18,162 bases of DNA from an uncultured Solobacterium sp. (GTDB lineage: Bacteria; Bacillota_I; Bacilli_A; Erysipelotrichales; Erysipelotrichaceae): assembly GCA_937895985.1 (NCBI GenBank), contig CALBKL010000345.1, positions 1-18,162 of the forward strand. The letters run 5' to 3'. The notes below the pieces were generated by a model that was given only the letters and a program-made list of their open reading frames with translations, searched no databases and was not told the DNA's origin. Below, one piece after another: positions 1 through 7,894 of this stretch. Within the stretch, counting starts at the first letter, position 1, and each line of letters begins with the position of its first letter. The translations under genes and the position numbers were made by a program.

Positions 1-116
1 ACCAAAAATTCATAGAAACCATAGGAAAAATACCTTCTGATAGATTAAAAGAAATTAACTTAGTTGATATGGACTTGAATGAGGTAATAGAGGAATTATA
101 TAGAAGGAGTAAATAG
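1..116 (+). CDS. ABC transporter ATP-binding protein, C-terminal end only
   Basis: Partial gene running in from the left edge. The third plus frame (codons from base 3) is open for 37 codons and ends in TAG at 114-116. The visible tail, from QKFIETIGKI to LYRRSK, is charged and ends in a pattern of the type D-x-D-L-N-E-V-I-E-E-L-Y. This resembles the C-terminal extension of ATPases that pair with ABC-2 permeases (COG4586-like exporters). No Walker motif lies inside the window, so the call rests on this tail plus the two permease genes that follow directly. Its stop codon shares one base with the GTG start of the next gene (TAGTG), so the genes are almost certainly translationally coupled. The final codons also carry the AGGAGT ribosome binding site for that gene. 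Confidence 0.6.
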   Translation, partial: QKFIETIGKIPSDRLKEINLVDMDLNEVIEELYRRSK

Positions 117-892
117 TGATTACAAGTTTGCTGAAGAATTCATTCAAACAATATGTCTCGTATCCTCTCTATTTCATTGGAGAAGTACTGGGATCTGTAC
201 TTTTTCCAATTACGATTAATTGCTTTTTTATCATCAGTATTATGTCAACTACTGATATTAAAGCATATACCAATAGCGGGATAATCCTATATGTTATTAT
301 CTCTAATTTAACCTACGTGGTAATTACCATGGATGTATCTAGAGAAATTGCAAAAGATATCAAAGGGAATGGTTTAGGTCAAAAGCTGCTCTTACCAAAA
401 TGTTACTTTATACTAGTTATTTTCAAAGCTCTAGCAAAAATGGCTGTCCGCATTATTTGCGTATATATCCCGATTTTTACAGTAAGTATATTTGCATTGG
501 GAACATCTAATATACTTGCATGCATGCTAAAAGCTATTCCATTCTTACTATATGCATGTTCGATTAGTATTTTGATTTCTATCCTAATTGGATTATCCGC
601 TTTCTATTTCACAGAAATATGGGGGTTAAAAGCATTTATTTCATTCATATCTTACGTTTTATCCGGATCATTATTCCCTTTTGACTTAACTCTCAAATCA
701 ATTCAAAAAATACTTTTACTGACACCATTCCCATATATTAGTTATATACCAACAAAAATTATTACCGATTCCAATTTCTTAATTGAGCCATTTATGTTCA
801 TAATTCCACTTATTTATATCATAATTTTTTTAATCATCTCCATATTTATTTGGGGAGATGGAATAAAAAAATATCAAAGTTGCGGAGTGTAA
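116..892 (+). CDS. ABC-2 type exporter permease, first subunit
   Basis: A 258-residue, very hydrophobic protein with about six predicted membrane segments. A cytoplasmic stretch near residues 75-95 reads D-V-S-R-E-I-A-K-D-I-K-G-N-G and is followed by KLLLPK. This matches the 'I..G....LL.P' signature of small ABC-2 permeases that work as pairs (COG4587/COG3694 or DUF990-like). The start is GTG at 116, overlapping the preceding stop by one base, with AGGAGT at 105-110 as ribosome binding site. It probably forms the export channel together with the next gene and the upstream ATPase. Substrate is unknown; relatives handle lipids, peptides or drugs. Base composition is more AT-rich than in the genes after 1.8 kb, which may point to separate acquisition. 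Confidence 0.72.
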   Translation: MITSLLKNSFKQYVSYPLYFIGEVLGSVLFPITINCFFIISIMSTTDIKAYTNSGIILYVIISNLTYVVITMDVSREIAKDIKGNGLGQKLLLPKCYFILVIFKALAKMAVRIICVYIPIFTVSIFALGTSNILACMLKAIPFLLYACSISILISILIGLSAFYFTEIWGLKAFISFISYVLSGSLFPFDLTLKSIQKILLLTPFPYISYIPTKIITDSNFLIEPFMFIIPLIYIIIFLIISIFIWGDGIKKYQSCGV

Positions 893-893
893 T

Positions 894-1667
894 ATGTTTC
901 AATATATAGTATCGTGCTTACGATTCTCATGGAAAAAAGCCACCGTTTATAAGGCCAACTTAGCAAGCTGGATGCTTGCCGATTTAGGCATGTATCTTTC
1001 TACTATCTTTGTATACCTTTTATTAGGAGGAACTATTTTCCTTTTTGCTGGCTACAACAACTCCCAGATGCTATTGTATATTAGCAATAGTTTTCTCATT
1101 AATAATATCTATTCAATTTTATTTTCGGAGGCCATTGATACTATATCTATTGATATTCGCAATGGCAAAATGTATTATTCGCTTTTAAAACCTTTACCTT
1201 TAACAGTATTTTATATTGCAAAAAATCTGAATTTGAAGTCTCTTGTTATTACTCCGTTTTTAATAGTTTTTAATGTATATTGTCTTTACCTAAATCACAT
1301 TTCGCTTCATATACTGAATTTCTTATTCCTTCTGGTAGCAGTATACTCAATGGGTGTAATATTTCTATTAATTATTTGTCTTGATTTTATAGGACTTCGA
1401 TCGGAAGCTATTAATCCAATTATGGTAGAATTACTAGAATTACGAGATCGACCTGATAAAATTTTTAATACTTTTATTCGTAGTATTTTCATCTATATCA
1501 TACCTATTTATTTAACAAGTGCTATTCCTACTAAAATGATGATTAAAAACTGTAATCTGATTGAAAACATATACTTTTTCCTTTTTCCTGTGATTGGAAC
1601 TGTTTTATCAACAGTTTGTATTAAAAAATCAATTAAATACTATACCTTCGGGACGGAAGAGGTATAA
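894..1667 (+). CDS. ABC-2 type exporter permease, second subunit
   Basis: A 257-residue integral membrane protein with about six predicted membrane segments. Residues around 85-105 carry S-I-D-I-R-N-G-K-M-Y-Y-S-L-L-K-P-L, the classic 'DIR.G....LLKP' cytoplasmic motif of the COG3694/COG4587 permease pair. The ATG lies one base after the stop of the first permease, with GCGGAG at 882-887 as ribosome binding site, so both subunits are made from one coupled message. The two permeases are similar in length and topology and share the G-x-x-x-x-x-L-L-x-P motif, as expected for a heterodimeric channel. It is the last gene of the block; the next gene converges from the other strand. Substrate cannot be inferred. 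Confidence 0.75.
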   Translation: MFQYIVSCLRFSWKKATVYKANLASWMLADLGMYLSTIFVYLLLGGTIFLFAGYNNSQMLLYISNSFLINNIYSILFSEAIDTISIDIRNGKMYYSLLKPLPLTVFYIAKNLNLKSLVITPFLIVFNVYCLYLNHISLHILNFLFLLVAVYSMGVIFLLIICLDFIGLRSEAINPIMVELLELRDRPDKIFNTFIRSIFIYIIPIYLTSAIPTKMMIKNCNLIENIYFFLFPVIGTVLSTVCIKKSIKYYTFGTEEV

Positions 1668-1827
1668 TTCTTCACAAGAAATTAAACCAGCAATTCACTA
1701 AAAAAGATCATCTATGAAAATAAACGATACTTCAACAATCTGTTAATTTAAAGAATAAAATACTATGCTTATTTCATTTTTAAATTTAATGTTTATTGTT
1801 TCCGCACTATTTTCATGTGATCTTTTT
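1668..1827. other. AT-rich convergent intergenic region with a long-range inverted repeat
   Basis: 160 bases between the convergent exporter and MATE genes. No ORF and no classical G/C-rich hairpin with a T-tract is visible. An 11-base perfect inverted repeat (AAAAAAGATCA at 1700-1710, TGATCTTTTTT at 1818-1828) brackets most of it. Partial matching continues inward as ATGAAAA at 1714-1720 against TTTTCAT at 1810-1816. The right arm abuts the MATE stop codon. It could be a weak bidirectional end or the scar of a small element. Confidence 0.35.
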
Positions 1828-3192
1828 TTACTTCATTAAAATATCTGCGTTAGCTTCATTGTGAATCTGTTCTGAAATATCACGCATCGTGATAATCGTT
1901 ACTGGTATTAGATAGAGTACCGCTCCAAGCCATGCACTTTGATCAGCCCACGTAATCGCATTGAATCCAAAGTCTGCTACCAAAAATACACAGACGGCTG
2001 TTCGACAAATCATTTCAACAACACCACAATAGATTGCACGCATCGCATATCCTAATCCTTGAATGCTCATACGCACAACATTCAAGATACCTAATAACCA
2101 CCAAGCATATCCCGCTCTTCTTAGATATAAATCTGCCGCAGATAGTACTGTTTCATCACCTGTAATAAATAAAGTACTGAGTACTTTTCCAAATAGAATC
2201 ATGAAGATTCCTGCTAGCACACCATACGCAACACCAACATAAGTACCCTTACGCAAACCTTCTTTGATACGGTCTTCTTTCTTTGCGCCATAGTTTTGTG
2301 AGACAAAGGTAGAAACAGCAGTAGCTAGGGCATCAAATGGACACAACAAGAACTGCTTAATCTTGACACCAGCGGTAAAGGCAGAAACATACACTGTTCC
2401 TAGAGAGTTATTTGCCGATTGCATAATCATTGAACCAATAGCTGTAATTGAATATTGTAAACCCATCGGAATTCCCATTACCAACAATTGTTTTGATAGT
2501 TCTGAATCAAACTTTCTTTCTTCTGAATGAATGTGTAGAATTGGAAATTTCATCACAATTAAAATTAAGCATAGAACAGCTGATACAGCTTGTGAGAATA
2601 CAGTCGCAATTGCCGCTCCTGCAACTCCCCACTTCAAGTTAATGATACAGAAGATATCCAAGAAGATATTCAGTACAGCTGAAATTGCTAAGAAGATAAA
2701 TGGTGTTTTAGAGTCACCGATTGCACGTAGGATACTCGATAAGTAGTTATATAAAAGTGTAAAAGGTATGCCAATAAAAATCACAATAATATAGTTATAT
2801 GTATCCTGATAGATTTCAGCTGGAACACGTAATAAATCCAAGATTAACGGACAGAAAAAGCACGTTGCGGCAGTTATAATCACCGCAATAATAAATGTCC
2901 AAATACAACCTTGAAATTCAAATCTCTGCATTCCCTTTGAATCATTTGCACCAAAGCGTTGAGCAATTGGTACCGCAAAACCTGCCATTGTACCAATACA
3001 AAATCCCAATACCAAAAACTGGACACTGCTGGTCGCACCAACAGCTGCTAGCGCTGCAGGACCTAGTGTTTGTCCTACAATTGCGGCATCTGCCACATTA
3101 TATGTTTGTTGGAATAGATTTCCTAACAAGAGAGGAATTGCAAACTGTAATATCAGTTTTAAAGAGTTTCCCTCAACCATGCTTTTTCTCAT
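1828..3192 (-). CDS. MATE family multidrug/cation antiporter
   Basis: A 454-residue polytopic membrane protein with about twelve hydrophobic segments, the normal size for the MATE (NorM/DinF-like) family, which exports drugs or metabolites in exchange for Na+ or H+. The N-terminal half begins with the family pattern I-P-L-L-L-G-N-L-F-Q-Q-T-Y-N-V-A-D, followed by A-A-I-V-G and AAVGATS, typical of the first MATE repeat. The second half repeats it around P-M-G-L-Q-Y-S-I-T-A-I-G-S-M. The ATG at 3190-3192 is preceded by GGGAGGA at a good distance. The gene is separated from hypA by a strong terminator, so it is probably transcribed on its own from the -10 box at 3225-3230. Substrate cannot be told from sequence. 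Confidence 0.9.
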   Translation of the reverse strand: MRKSMVEGNSLKLILQFAIPLLLGNLFQQTYNVADAAIVGQTLGPAALAAVGATSSVQFLVLGFCIGTMAGFAVPIAQRFGANDSKGMQRFEFQGCIWTFIIAVIITAATCFFCPLILDLLRVPAEIYQDTYNYIIVIFIGIPFTLLYNYLSSILRAIGDSKTPFIFLAISAVLNIFLDIFCIINLKWGVAGAAIATVFSQAVSAVLCLILIVMKFPILHIHSEERKFDSELSKQLLVMGIPMGLQYSITAIGSMIMQSANNSLGTVYVSAFTAGVKIKQFLLCPFDALATAVSTFVSQNYGAKKEDRIKEGLRKGTYVGVAYGVLAGIFMILFGKVLSTLFITGDETVLSAADLYLRRAGYAWWLLGILNVVRMSIQGLGYAMRAIYCGVVEMICRTAVCVFLVADFGFNAITWADQSAWLGAVLYLIPVTIITMRDISEQIHNEANADILMK

Positions 3193-3224
3193 CGTATCGT
3201 TCCTCCCTTCAAAGAATAATGTTC

Positions 3225-3230
3225 ATTATA
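3225..3230 (-). promoter_or_regulatory. Candidate -10 box for the MATE gene
   Basis: Minus-strand TATAAT at 3230-3225, about 33 bases upstream of the MATE ATG. No good TTGACA-like -35 box at 16-18 bases is visible; TTGAAT and TTGATA upstream are too close. The call rests on the -10 match and on the position after the hyp terminator. Confidence 0.35.
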
Positions 3231-3244
3231 TATCAATTCATTCA

Positions 3245-3278
3245 AAAAAGAAGAGTAGATTTTGAATTTCTACTCTTC
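3245..3278 (-). terminator. Rho-independent terminator of the hyp operon, overlapping the hypA stop
   Basis: A perfect 10-bp stem, GAAGAGTAGA (3250-3259) with TCTACTCTTC (3269-3278), and a 9-base loop. Read on the minus strand it is followed at once by TTTTTT. The TAG stop of hypA (3270-3272) lies inside the upstream arm, so the stem includes the last hypA codons. Confidence 0.88.
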
Positions 3279-3623
3279 TGTTTCTGCTTCAACTTCTTTG
3301 ATAACGCATTCATCACCTTTTACAAGGTATGTCTCTTCACTACCACAATATGGACATATTCTTCCATGTTTTACTGTCTCATATTCCTGTTTACACGATT
3401 CACAAAATGTCACGGCAGGAATTGTCTCTAGTTTTAATTCACACTCTAGTAATAGAGGATACTTTACTTTGAAATAATCCCAACAATCTATGAAGTAATC
3501 TGTCATGATACCAGACACTTCACCAACCTCTAGGGTTACTGAGCCATATTTTGTAACCTTGTTTTCTTCTGCCATTTCGGTAAGAGATTTCGCAAGGTGT
3601 GTAACGATTCCCATCTCATGCAT
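3270..3623 (-). CDS. hypA: Nickel metallochaperone HypA
   Basis: A 117-residue protein starting M-H-E-M-G, where His2 and Glu3 with the N-terminal amine form the HypA nickel site. The zinc site is complete: C74xxC77 and C90-P-Y-C93. The helix V-T-L-E-V-G-E-V-S-G is also typical. HypA works with HypB to hand Ni2+ to a nickel enzyme, classically [NiFe]-hydrogenase and in some bacteria urease. The ATG lies two bases after the stop of the flavoprotein gene, with only a weak ribosome binding site (AAGAG), so it is probably translationally coupled. It is the last gene of the operon. No hypCDEF or hydrogenase structural gene lies in the window, so the client is unknown. Confidence 0.93.
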   Translation of the reverse strand: MHEMGIVTHLAKSLTEMAEENKVTKYGSVTLEVGEVSGIMTDYFIDCWDYFKVKYPLLLECELKLETIPAVTFCESCKQEYETVKHGRICPYCGSEETYLVKGDECVIKEVEAETEE

Positions 3624-3625
3624 GG

Positions 3626-6415
3626 TTATTTACTCTTCTTCTTGAATAAAATCTTAAGCTTACGTTTTGCGGCGTAAGGAAGAACAGCCTTAATCTTATC
3701 TTCACAACGATACATTCTTGACGCATCTGGTAAATCTCTTTGTAAGTGAATCGCATCAAATTCACAACGTGTTGTACATAGACCACAACCAATACACTTA
3801 TTGAGATCAACGAATGTCGCACCACAACCCAAACAACGTTTTGCTTCTGTACGAACTTGTTCATCTGTAAATGCCAAACGCATATCGTTGAATGTAGCCT
3901 TTGGATTTCCTTGTTTATGTCCAGGAACTTGACGCTTAGCTGTATCAAATTCTTCTAACACAACATCATCCTTATTTAATTCAATGAAATGACGTAGGTC
4001 ACGGTTGATTGTCATGGATTGTCCTGGATGAACGAAACGATTAATGGAATCTTCTACAATTCTACCAGCCGCAATCGCATCAATCGCAAATCTTGGACCT
4101 GTATATACATCACCACCCACAAAGATATCTGGGTCAGCAGTCTGTAATGTGACTGGGTCAGCCTTAGCAGTATTGTTACGGTTGAGTTCAACCTTTGTGC
4201 CTTCTAATAGTTTGCCCCATTCAATGGATTGTCCAATGGAGAGTAATACATTCTTGCATGGAACTGTGATAGTTTCACTTTCATCATATTGAGGATTAAA
4301 CTTACCATCCGCATCCTTTACAGATAAGCACTTCTTAAATACAACACCAGTAACATTTCCATTTTCAGTTAGGATTTCCTTTGGACCCCAACCATTCATT
4401 ACAGAAATATCTTCTTCCTTGGCTTCTAGTACTTCATCTCTAGCTGCAGGCATTTCCTTTTCACCTTCAAGGCACAACATTGTGACTTTGCCTTCTGTTA
4501 AACGAACAGCAGTACGTGCTACGTCAACCGCAACATTACCACCACCGATAACGACTACATCCCCTTCTAATGCATGTCTTAATTCTTCGTTATTTGCCTT
4601 ACGCAAGAACTCTACACCTGTTTGAACACCATTAGCGTCTTCACCAGGAACACCTGTCTTGCGTCCACCTTGGGCACCAATCGCAATGTAGAATGCTTTA
4701 TAGCCTTCACTACGTAATGCAGGGATTGTTGTGTCCTTACCAATTTCAATGTTGTATTTAAACTCAACACCCATTTGACGTAGAACATCGATTTCAGCTT
4801 CGATAATATCTTTTTCTAAGCGGAAAGATGGAATACCATTCAGCAACATACCACCTGCACGGCTTTCCTTTTCAAATACTGTTACAGGATATCCATGCAT
4901 GCGGAGATAATAGGCTGCCGAAAGTCCAGCAGGACCTGCACCGATAATCGCAATCTTATAGTCATCAGACCACATTCCACCATCGTCCTTTTCGCATAAA
5001 GGAACGAAGCGTGTCTCAGCGTTTAATTCTTGTGCAGCGATATATTTCTTAATTTCATCAATCGCGATAGGTTGATCAACCTTACCACGAGTACATGCAT
5101 CTTCACAACGACGGTTACAGATTGCACCACATACCGCAGGGAATGGATTGTCCTGCTTGATTAGTTTGAGAGCATCCATGAATCTTCCTTCAGAAGCCAT
5201 CTTTACATATCCTTGTACTGCTAAGTGCGCAGGACAAGCAGTCTTACATGGTGCAGTACCCGTGTCATAACAGTTAATCTTAGACGTTTCACGATAATCT
5301 GGATTCCAATGATCTTCTCCCCATTCTGTCTCATCTGGAAGTAATGTTGTTGGATATTTGATTGCACCTAAACTTGTACATAACTTCTGACCAAGCTTCG
5401 CAGCTCCAACTGGGCAAACTTCAACACACTTACCACAGGCAACACACTTTTCTTTCTCAACATGTGCACGATATGCGGAACGAGATAAGTTTGGTGTGTT
5501 GTATAACTGTGATGTACGTAAGGCATTACATACACCAGGTGCACAGTTACAGATACCTACAATCTTACCTTCACCATCAATGTTTGTGATTTGATGTACG
5601 AAGCCATGACGTTCACCACGTTTTAAGATTTCTAAGACTTCGTCATAGGAAACATAATGTGCTCTACCACGGTCCACCTGATATTCTGCCATGTCTCCAA
5701 CACCAATACAGAATTCACCGTTGATTTCACCAGAGCCTTCACCACGCATCTCTTGTTGGCGACGGCATGTACATTGACTGATTGCGTACTTATCATACTT
5801 ATCTAACCAATGACTTAAATGCTCTACAGATACGGATTGATTTACATGTTCAATCGCTTTTTCTACAGGAATAACATGCATACCAATTCCACCACCACCA
5901 AGTGGAACCATTGGTGTTACAGGTTCTAATGGCATCTGTGTCATTAGGTTAAAGAATGTCGCAAGGTTTGGATGTGCTGCTGTTAGTTCATCATTCATCA
6001 TCATAAACTCAGCAGAACCTGGAACGAAAATAGGTACATTATACTGCTTCTCGTTCTCTGGATTTTCACGGTTCATCTCAATCAAACCAATCCAACAGAG
6101 ATGGTCAATCATCTTTTGTGTTTCTTCTAGCGTCATGTTATTTTTCTTCGCTAGAACTTCTGGTTTATATCCAACACGAGTCTTCTTGAACGATAACATG
6201 AACTTTACTTCTTCTTTTGTAAGTAGTTCATCTAGCATCCAGTATTCTGGATCTTCTGTTTTTACAGAATGCGTTAACTTTGCCTTGATACGGTTTGTAA
6301 TCATGCATGCAAGGTCAAGTAATAGTTTCTCCTTCTCTGGATCTGCAGCTACATAGTTTGGATCTGGAACGAAGTCACGTTCATTTGTCATTCTCTTCTT
6401 TGGGGCAGTTGTCAT
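3626..6415 (-). CDS. Large Fe-S/FAD oxidoreductase with GltD-like NAD(P)H module
   Basis: 929 residues from the ATG at 6415. Order of parts: an N-terminal helical region (1-205); a cysteine module with C215-T-C217-R, C236 and C289-N-C291...C296; a ferredoxin motif C324xxC327xxC330xxxC334; a GltD-type Fe-S segment (about 380-445, Cys-rich); an FAD site G492-A-G-P-A-G497; an NAD(P) site G624-G-G-N-V-A629; and a C-terminal ferredoxin domain with C861xxC864 and C874xxC877xxC880xxxC884. The core resembles the glutamate synthase small subunit and AegA/NfnB-type flavoproteins, which pass electrons between NAD(P)H and Fe-S carriers. A glutamate synthase large subunit is absent, so a true GltD role is unlikely. 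A GTG at 6436 is also in frame but sits inside hypB and has a poorer context. The gene is flanked by hypB and hypA in one operon. Natural partner unknown. Confidence 0.82.
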   Translation of the reverse strand: MTTAPKKRMTNERDFVPDPNYVAADPEKEKLLLDLACMITNRIKAKLTHSVKTEDPEYWMLDELLTKEEVKFMLSFKKTRVGYKPEVLAKKNNMTLEETQKMIDHLCWIGLIEMNRENPENEKQYNVPIFVPGSAEFMMMNDELTAAHPNLATFFNLMTQMPLEPVTPMVPLGGGGIGMHVIPVEKAIEHVNQSVSVEHLSHWLDKYDKYAISQCTCRRQQEMRGEGSGEINGEFCIGVGDMAEYQVDRGRAHYVSYDEVLEILKRGERHGFVHQITNIDGEGKIVGICNCAPGVCNALRTSQLYNTPNLSRSAYRAHVEKEKCVACGKCVEVCPVGAAKLGQKLCTSLGAIKYPTTLLPDETEWGEDHWNPDYRETSKINCYDTGTAPCKTACPAHLAVQGYVKMASEGRFMDALKLIKQDNPFPAVCGAICNRRCEDACTRGKVDQPIAIDEIKKYIAAQELNAETRFVPLCEKDDGGMWSDDYKIAIIGAGPAGLSAAYYLRMHGYPVTVFEKESRAGGMLLNGIPSFRLEKDIIEAEIDVLRQMGVEFKYNIEIGKDTTIPALRSEGYKAFYIAIGAQGGRKTGVPGEDANGVQTGVEFLRKANNEELRHALEGDVVVIGGGNVAVDVARTAVRLTEGKVTMLCLEGEKEMPAARDEVLEAKEEDISVMNGWGPKEILTENGNVTGVVFKKCLSVKDADGKFNPQYDESETITVPCKNVLLSIGQSIEWGKLLEGTKVELNRNNTAKADPVTLQTADPDIFVGGDVYTGPRFAIDAIAAGRIVEDSINRFVHPGQSMTINRDLRHFIELNKDDVVLEEFDTAKRQVPGHKQGNPKATFNDMRLAFTDEQVRTEAKRCLGCGATFVDLNKCIGCGLCTTRCEFDAIHLQRDLPDASRMYRCEDKIKAVLPYAAKRKLKILFKKKSK

Positions 6416-6417
6416 AA

Positions 6418-7080
6418 TTATCTTCTCACTTTCCACTCACCTGTTTCTTCTCGTAACCAGTTGAGCCACTCTTTCATACCCTCTTTGGTTTTAGCACTTA
6501 GAGGGAAAATTTTAATATTTGGGTTTAAACGCTTTACGCGTTTGATACACGTTTCTAAATCAAAATCAAAATATGGTAGCGCATCAATCTTACTGATGAC
6601 TAGGGCATCACTCTTTTCAAACATCAATGGATATTTGAGAGGTTTATCATCACCTTCTGTCACACTTAGAATCATGACATTCTTTCCAGCACCTGTATCA
6701 TATTCCGCAGGACAAATTAGGTTTCCTACATTCTCTAAGAATGCTAGGTCAATGTCGTGTTCCTTCATCGCATCAATACCTGTCTTTGTCATCCCTGCAT
6801 CCATATGACACATACCATCTGTATGTACCTGTACTGCAACAGCACCTAACTGTTCAATTCTTTCCGCATCAACCGCAGATTCAATATCTGCTTCAAGAAC
6901 TGCGATCTTTATCTCAGATAACAACTGTATCGTTGAACTTAGAAGTGTTGTCTTACCAGAGCCTGGAGAACTCATTAGATTGATAAGAAGCGTCCCCTGT
7001 TCTTTCATCTGTACACGTAGTGCATCTGCATCCTTTTCATTTGATGCGGTTATACTCTTATGGAGTTCTATGATTTTCAT
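6418..7080 (-). CDS. hypB: Nickel-inserting GTPase HypB, second copy in the operon
   Basis: 220 residues from the ATG at 7080, whose ATGA overlaps the stop of the preceding hypB. The SIMIBI-class GTPase motifs are present: a P-loop S-S-P-G-S-G-K-T near residue 38, E-N-V-G-N-L-I-C-P near 116, and S-K-I-D near 163 as G4. The dimer-interface metal site is present as C-H in the motif G-M-C-H-M-D (about residues 91-92) and a Cys in the I-C-P-A segment (about 123). There is no His-rich stretch and no N-terminal CxxCGC nickel site. HypB drives GTP-dependent nickel delivery with HypA. A GTG at 7095 is in frame, but the sequence it would encode is the GGAGG ribosome binding site (7089-7093) of the ATG, so I reject it. 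Confidence 0.92.
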   Translation of the reverse strand: MKIIELHKSITASNEKDADALRVQMKEQGTLLINLMSSPGSGKTTLLSSTIQLLSEIKIAVLEADIESAVDAERIEQLGAVAVQVHTDGMCHMDAGMTKTGIDAMKEHDIDLAFLENVGNLICPAEYDTGAGKNVMILSVTEGDDKPLKYPLMFEKSDALVISKIDALPYFDFDLETCIKRVKRLNPNIKIFPLSAKTKEGMKEWLNWLREETGEWKVRR

Positions 7081-7745
7081 TCCACATTCCTCCACGCTTC
7101 AATACGCTTGCGTATCGCATTTATCATTTCACTAAATCCTTCCCCAGTCTTTGCACTAATCGGATAAAATTCCATATCTGGATTTAGTTTACGAACATGT
7201 GCCTTACAGAGCTCTTCATCGAAATCAAAGATTGCCTTAGTATCAATCTTATTAAAGAGTAAGATATCACCTACCTGAAACATCAGTGGATATTTCAGTG
7301 GCTTATCATCGCCCTCAGGAATACTTAGAATAACTAGCTTTAGATTCGCACCAGTATCAAACTCAGCCGGACATACCAAGTTACCAATATTCTCTAAAAT
7401 CACAACGTCTAAATCTTCAATGTTCAGCCTTTCCATTCCGCGGGCAGTCATATCTGCTGTCATATGACAGCTACCACCTGTATGGAGCTGGATTACTTTT
7501 ACTCCTAGATTAGAAATTGTCTTTGCGTCCACATCAGAATCGACGTCTGCTTCCATCACACCTACGCGGTAATCCTTCTTCAACTCCTCTATCATTCTGA
7601 CAAGTGTTGTTGTCTTACCTGCACCTGGCGAAGCCATCAAATTGATTAGATATACACGATGTTCTTTCAATGTATTACGTACTTTTTGGGCTTCCAAGGT
7701 ATTATCTGCACTCAATCGTTCTTTTGTCTCAAAAATCTCGTACAT
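7077..7745 (-). CDS. hypB: Nickel-inserting GTPase HypB, first copy in the operon
   Basis: 222 residues. P-loop S39-P-G-A-G-K-T45, metal ligands C93-H94 in G-S-C-H-M-T and C125 in V-C-P-A, and a normal N-K-I-D at 165-168. It is clearly paralogous to the adjacent hypB: the blocks E-N-[IV]-G-N-L, C-P-A-E, E-G-D-D-K-P-L-K-Y-P-L-M-F and [IL]-S-A-K-T are shared. It also lacks an N-terminal CxxCGC motif or His-rich nickel store. It is the first gene of the operon. AAGGAG at 7751-7756 precedes the ATG, and a sigma-A-like promoter lies at 7773-7801. The two copies differ in G4 (NKID against SKID) and around the metal site, which suggests two roles or a heterodimer rather than a recent duplication. 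Confidence 0.92.
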   Translation of the reverse strand: MYEIFETKERLSADNTLEAQKVRNTLKEHRVYLINLMASPGAGKTTTLVRMIEELKKDYRVGVMEADVDSDVDAKTISNLGVKVIQLHTGGSCHMTADMTARGMERLNIEDLDVVILENIGNLVCPAEFDTGANLKLVILSIPEGDDKPLKYPLMFQVGDILLFNKIDTKAIFDFDEELCKAHVRKLNPDMEFYPISAKTGEGFSEMINAIRKRIEAWRNVE

Positions 7746-7772
7746 GTTTACTCCTTGTTGTTTGTTTCATTT

Positions 7773-7801
7773 ATTTTAATATTTAATTAGTTTTTTCACA
7801 A
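7773..7801 (-). promoter_or_regulatory. Candidate promoter of the hypB-hypB-flavoprotein-hypA operon
   Basis: Minus strand: -35 TTGTGA (7801-7796), a 17-base spacer, and -10 TAAAAT (7778-7773), about 28 bases before the ATG of the first hypB. Spacing is optimal. The -10 matches five of six consensus bases and the -35 four of six. No palindrome that would suggest a nickel repressor site stands out. Confidence 0.5.
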
Positions 7802-7835
7802 GGTAACATAGTACTACAAAATCCTTTGAAAGTAT

Positions 7836-7865
7836 AAAAAAGAATGCCATTTTTTGACATTCTTT
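7836..7865 (-). terminator. Second terminator-like hairpin downstream of copA
   Basis: An 8-bp stem (AAAGAATG at 7839-7846 with CATTCTTT at 7858-7865) and an 11-base loop. On the minus strand it runs into a T-tract (complement of the A-run 7836-7841). It lies between the copA terminator and the hyp promoter, so it probably catches read-through. It could instead belong to the hyp regulatory region. Confidence 0.55.
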
Positions 7866-7894
7866 CTTGTATGCATGGTTTGATAAAACTAACC

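Noticed and set aside
3626..6415. Glutamate synthase small subunit (gltD)
   Set aside because: The core is GltD-like, but the extra N- and C-terminal Fe-S modules, the length and the absence of gltB argue for a different oxidoreductase.
6416..6436. GTG start at 6436 for the flavoprotein
   Set aside because: It would overlap hypB by 19 bases with poor spacing to any ribosome binding site; ATG 6415 lies two bases after the hypB stop.
7081..7095. GTG start at 7095 for the second hypB
   Set aside because: The codons gained are the GGAGG ribosome binding site itself; the ATGA overlap start at 7080 is typical.
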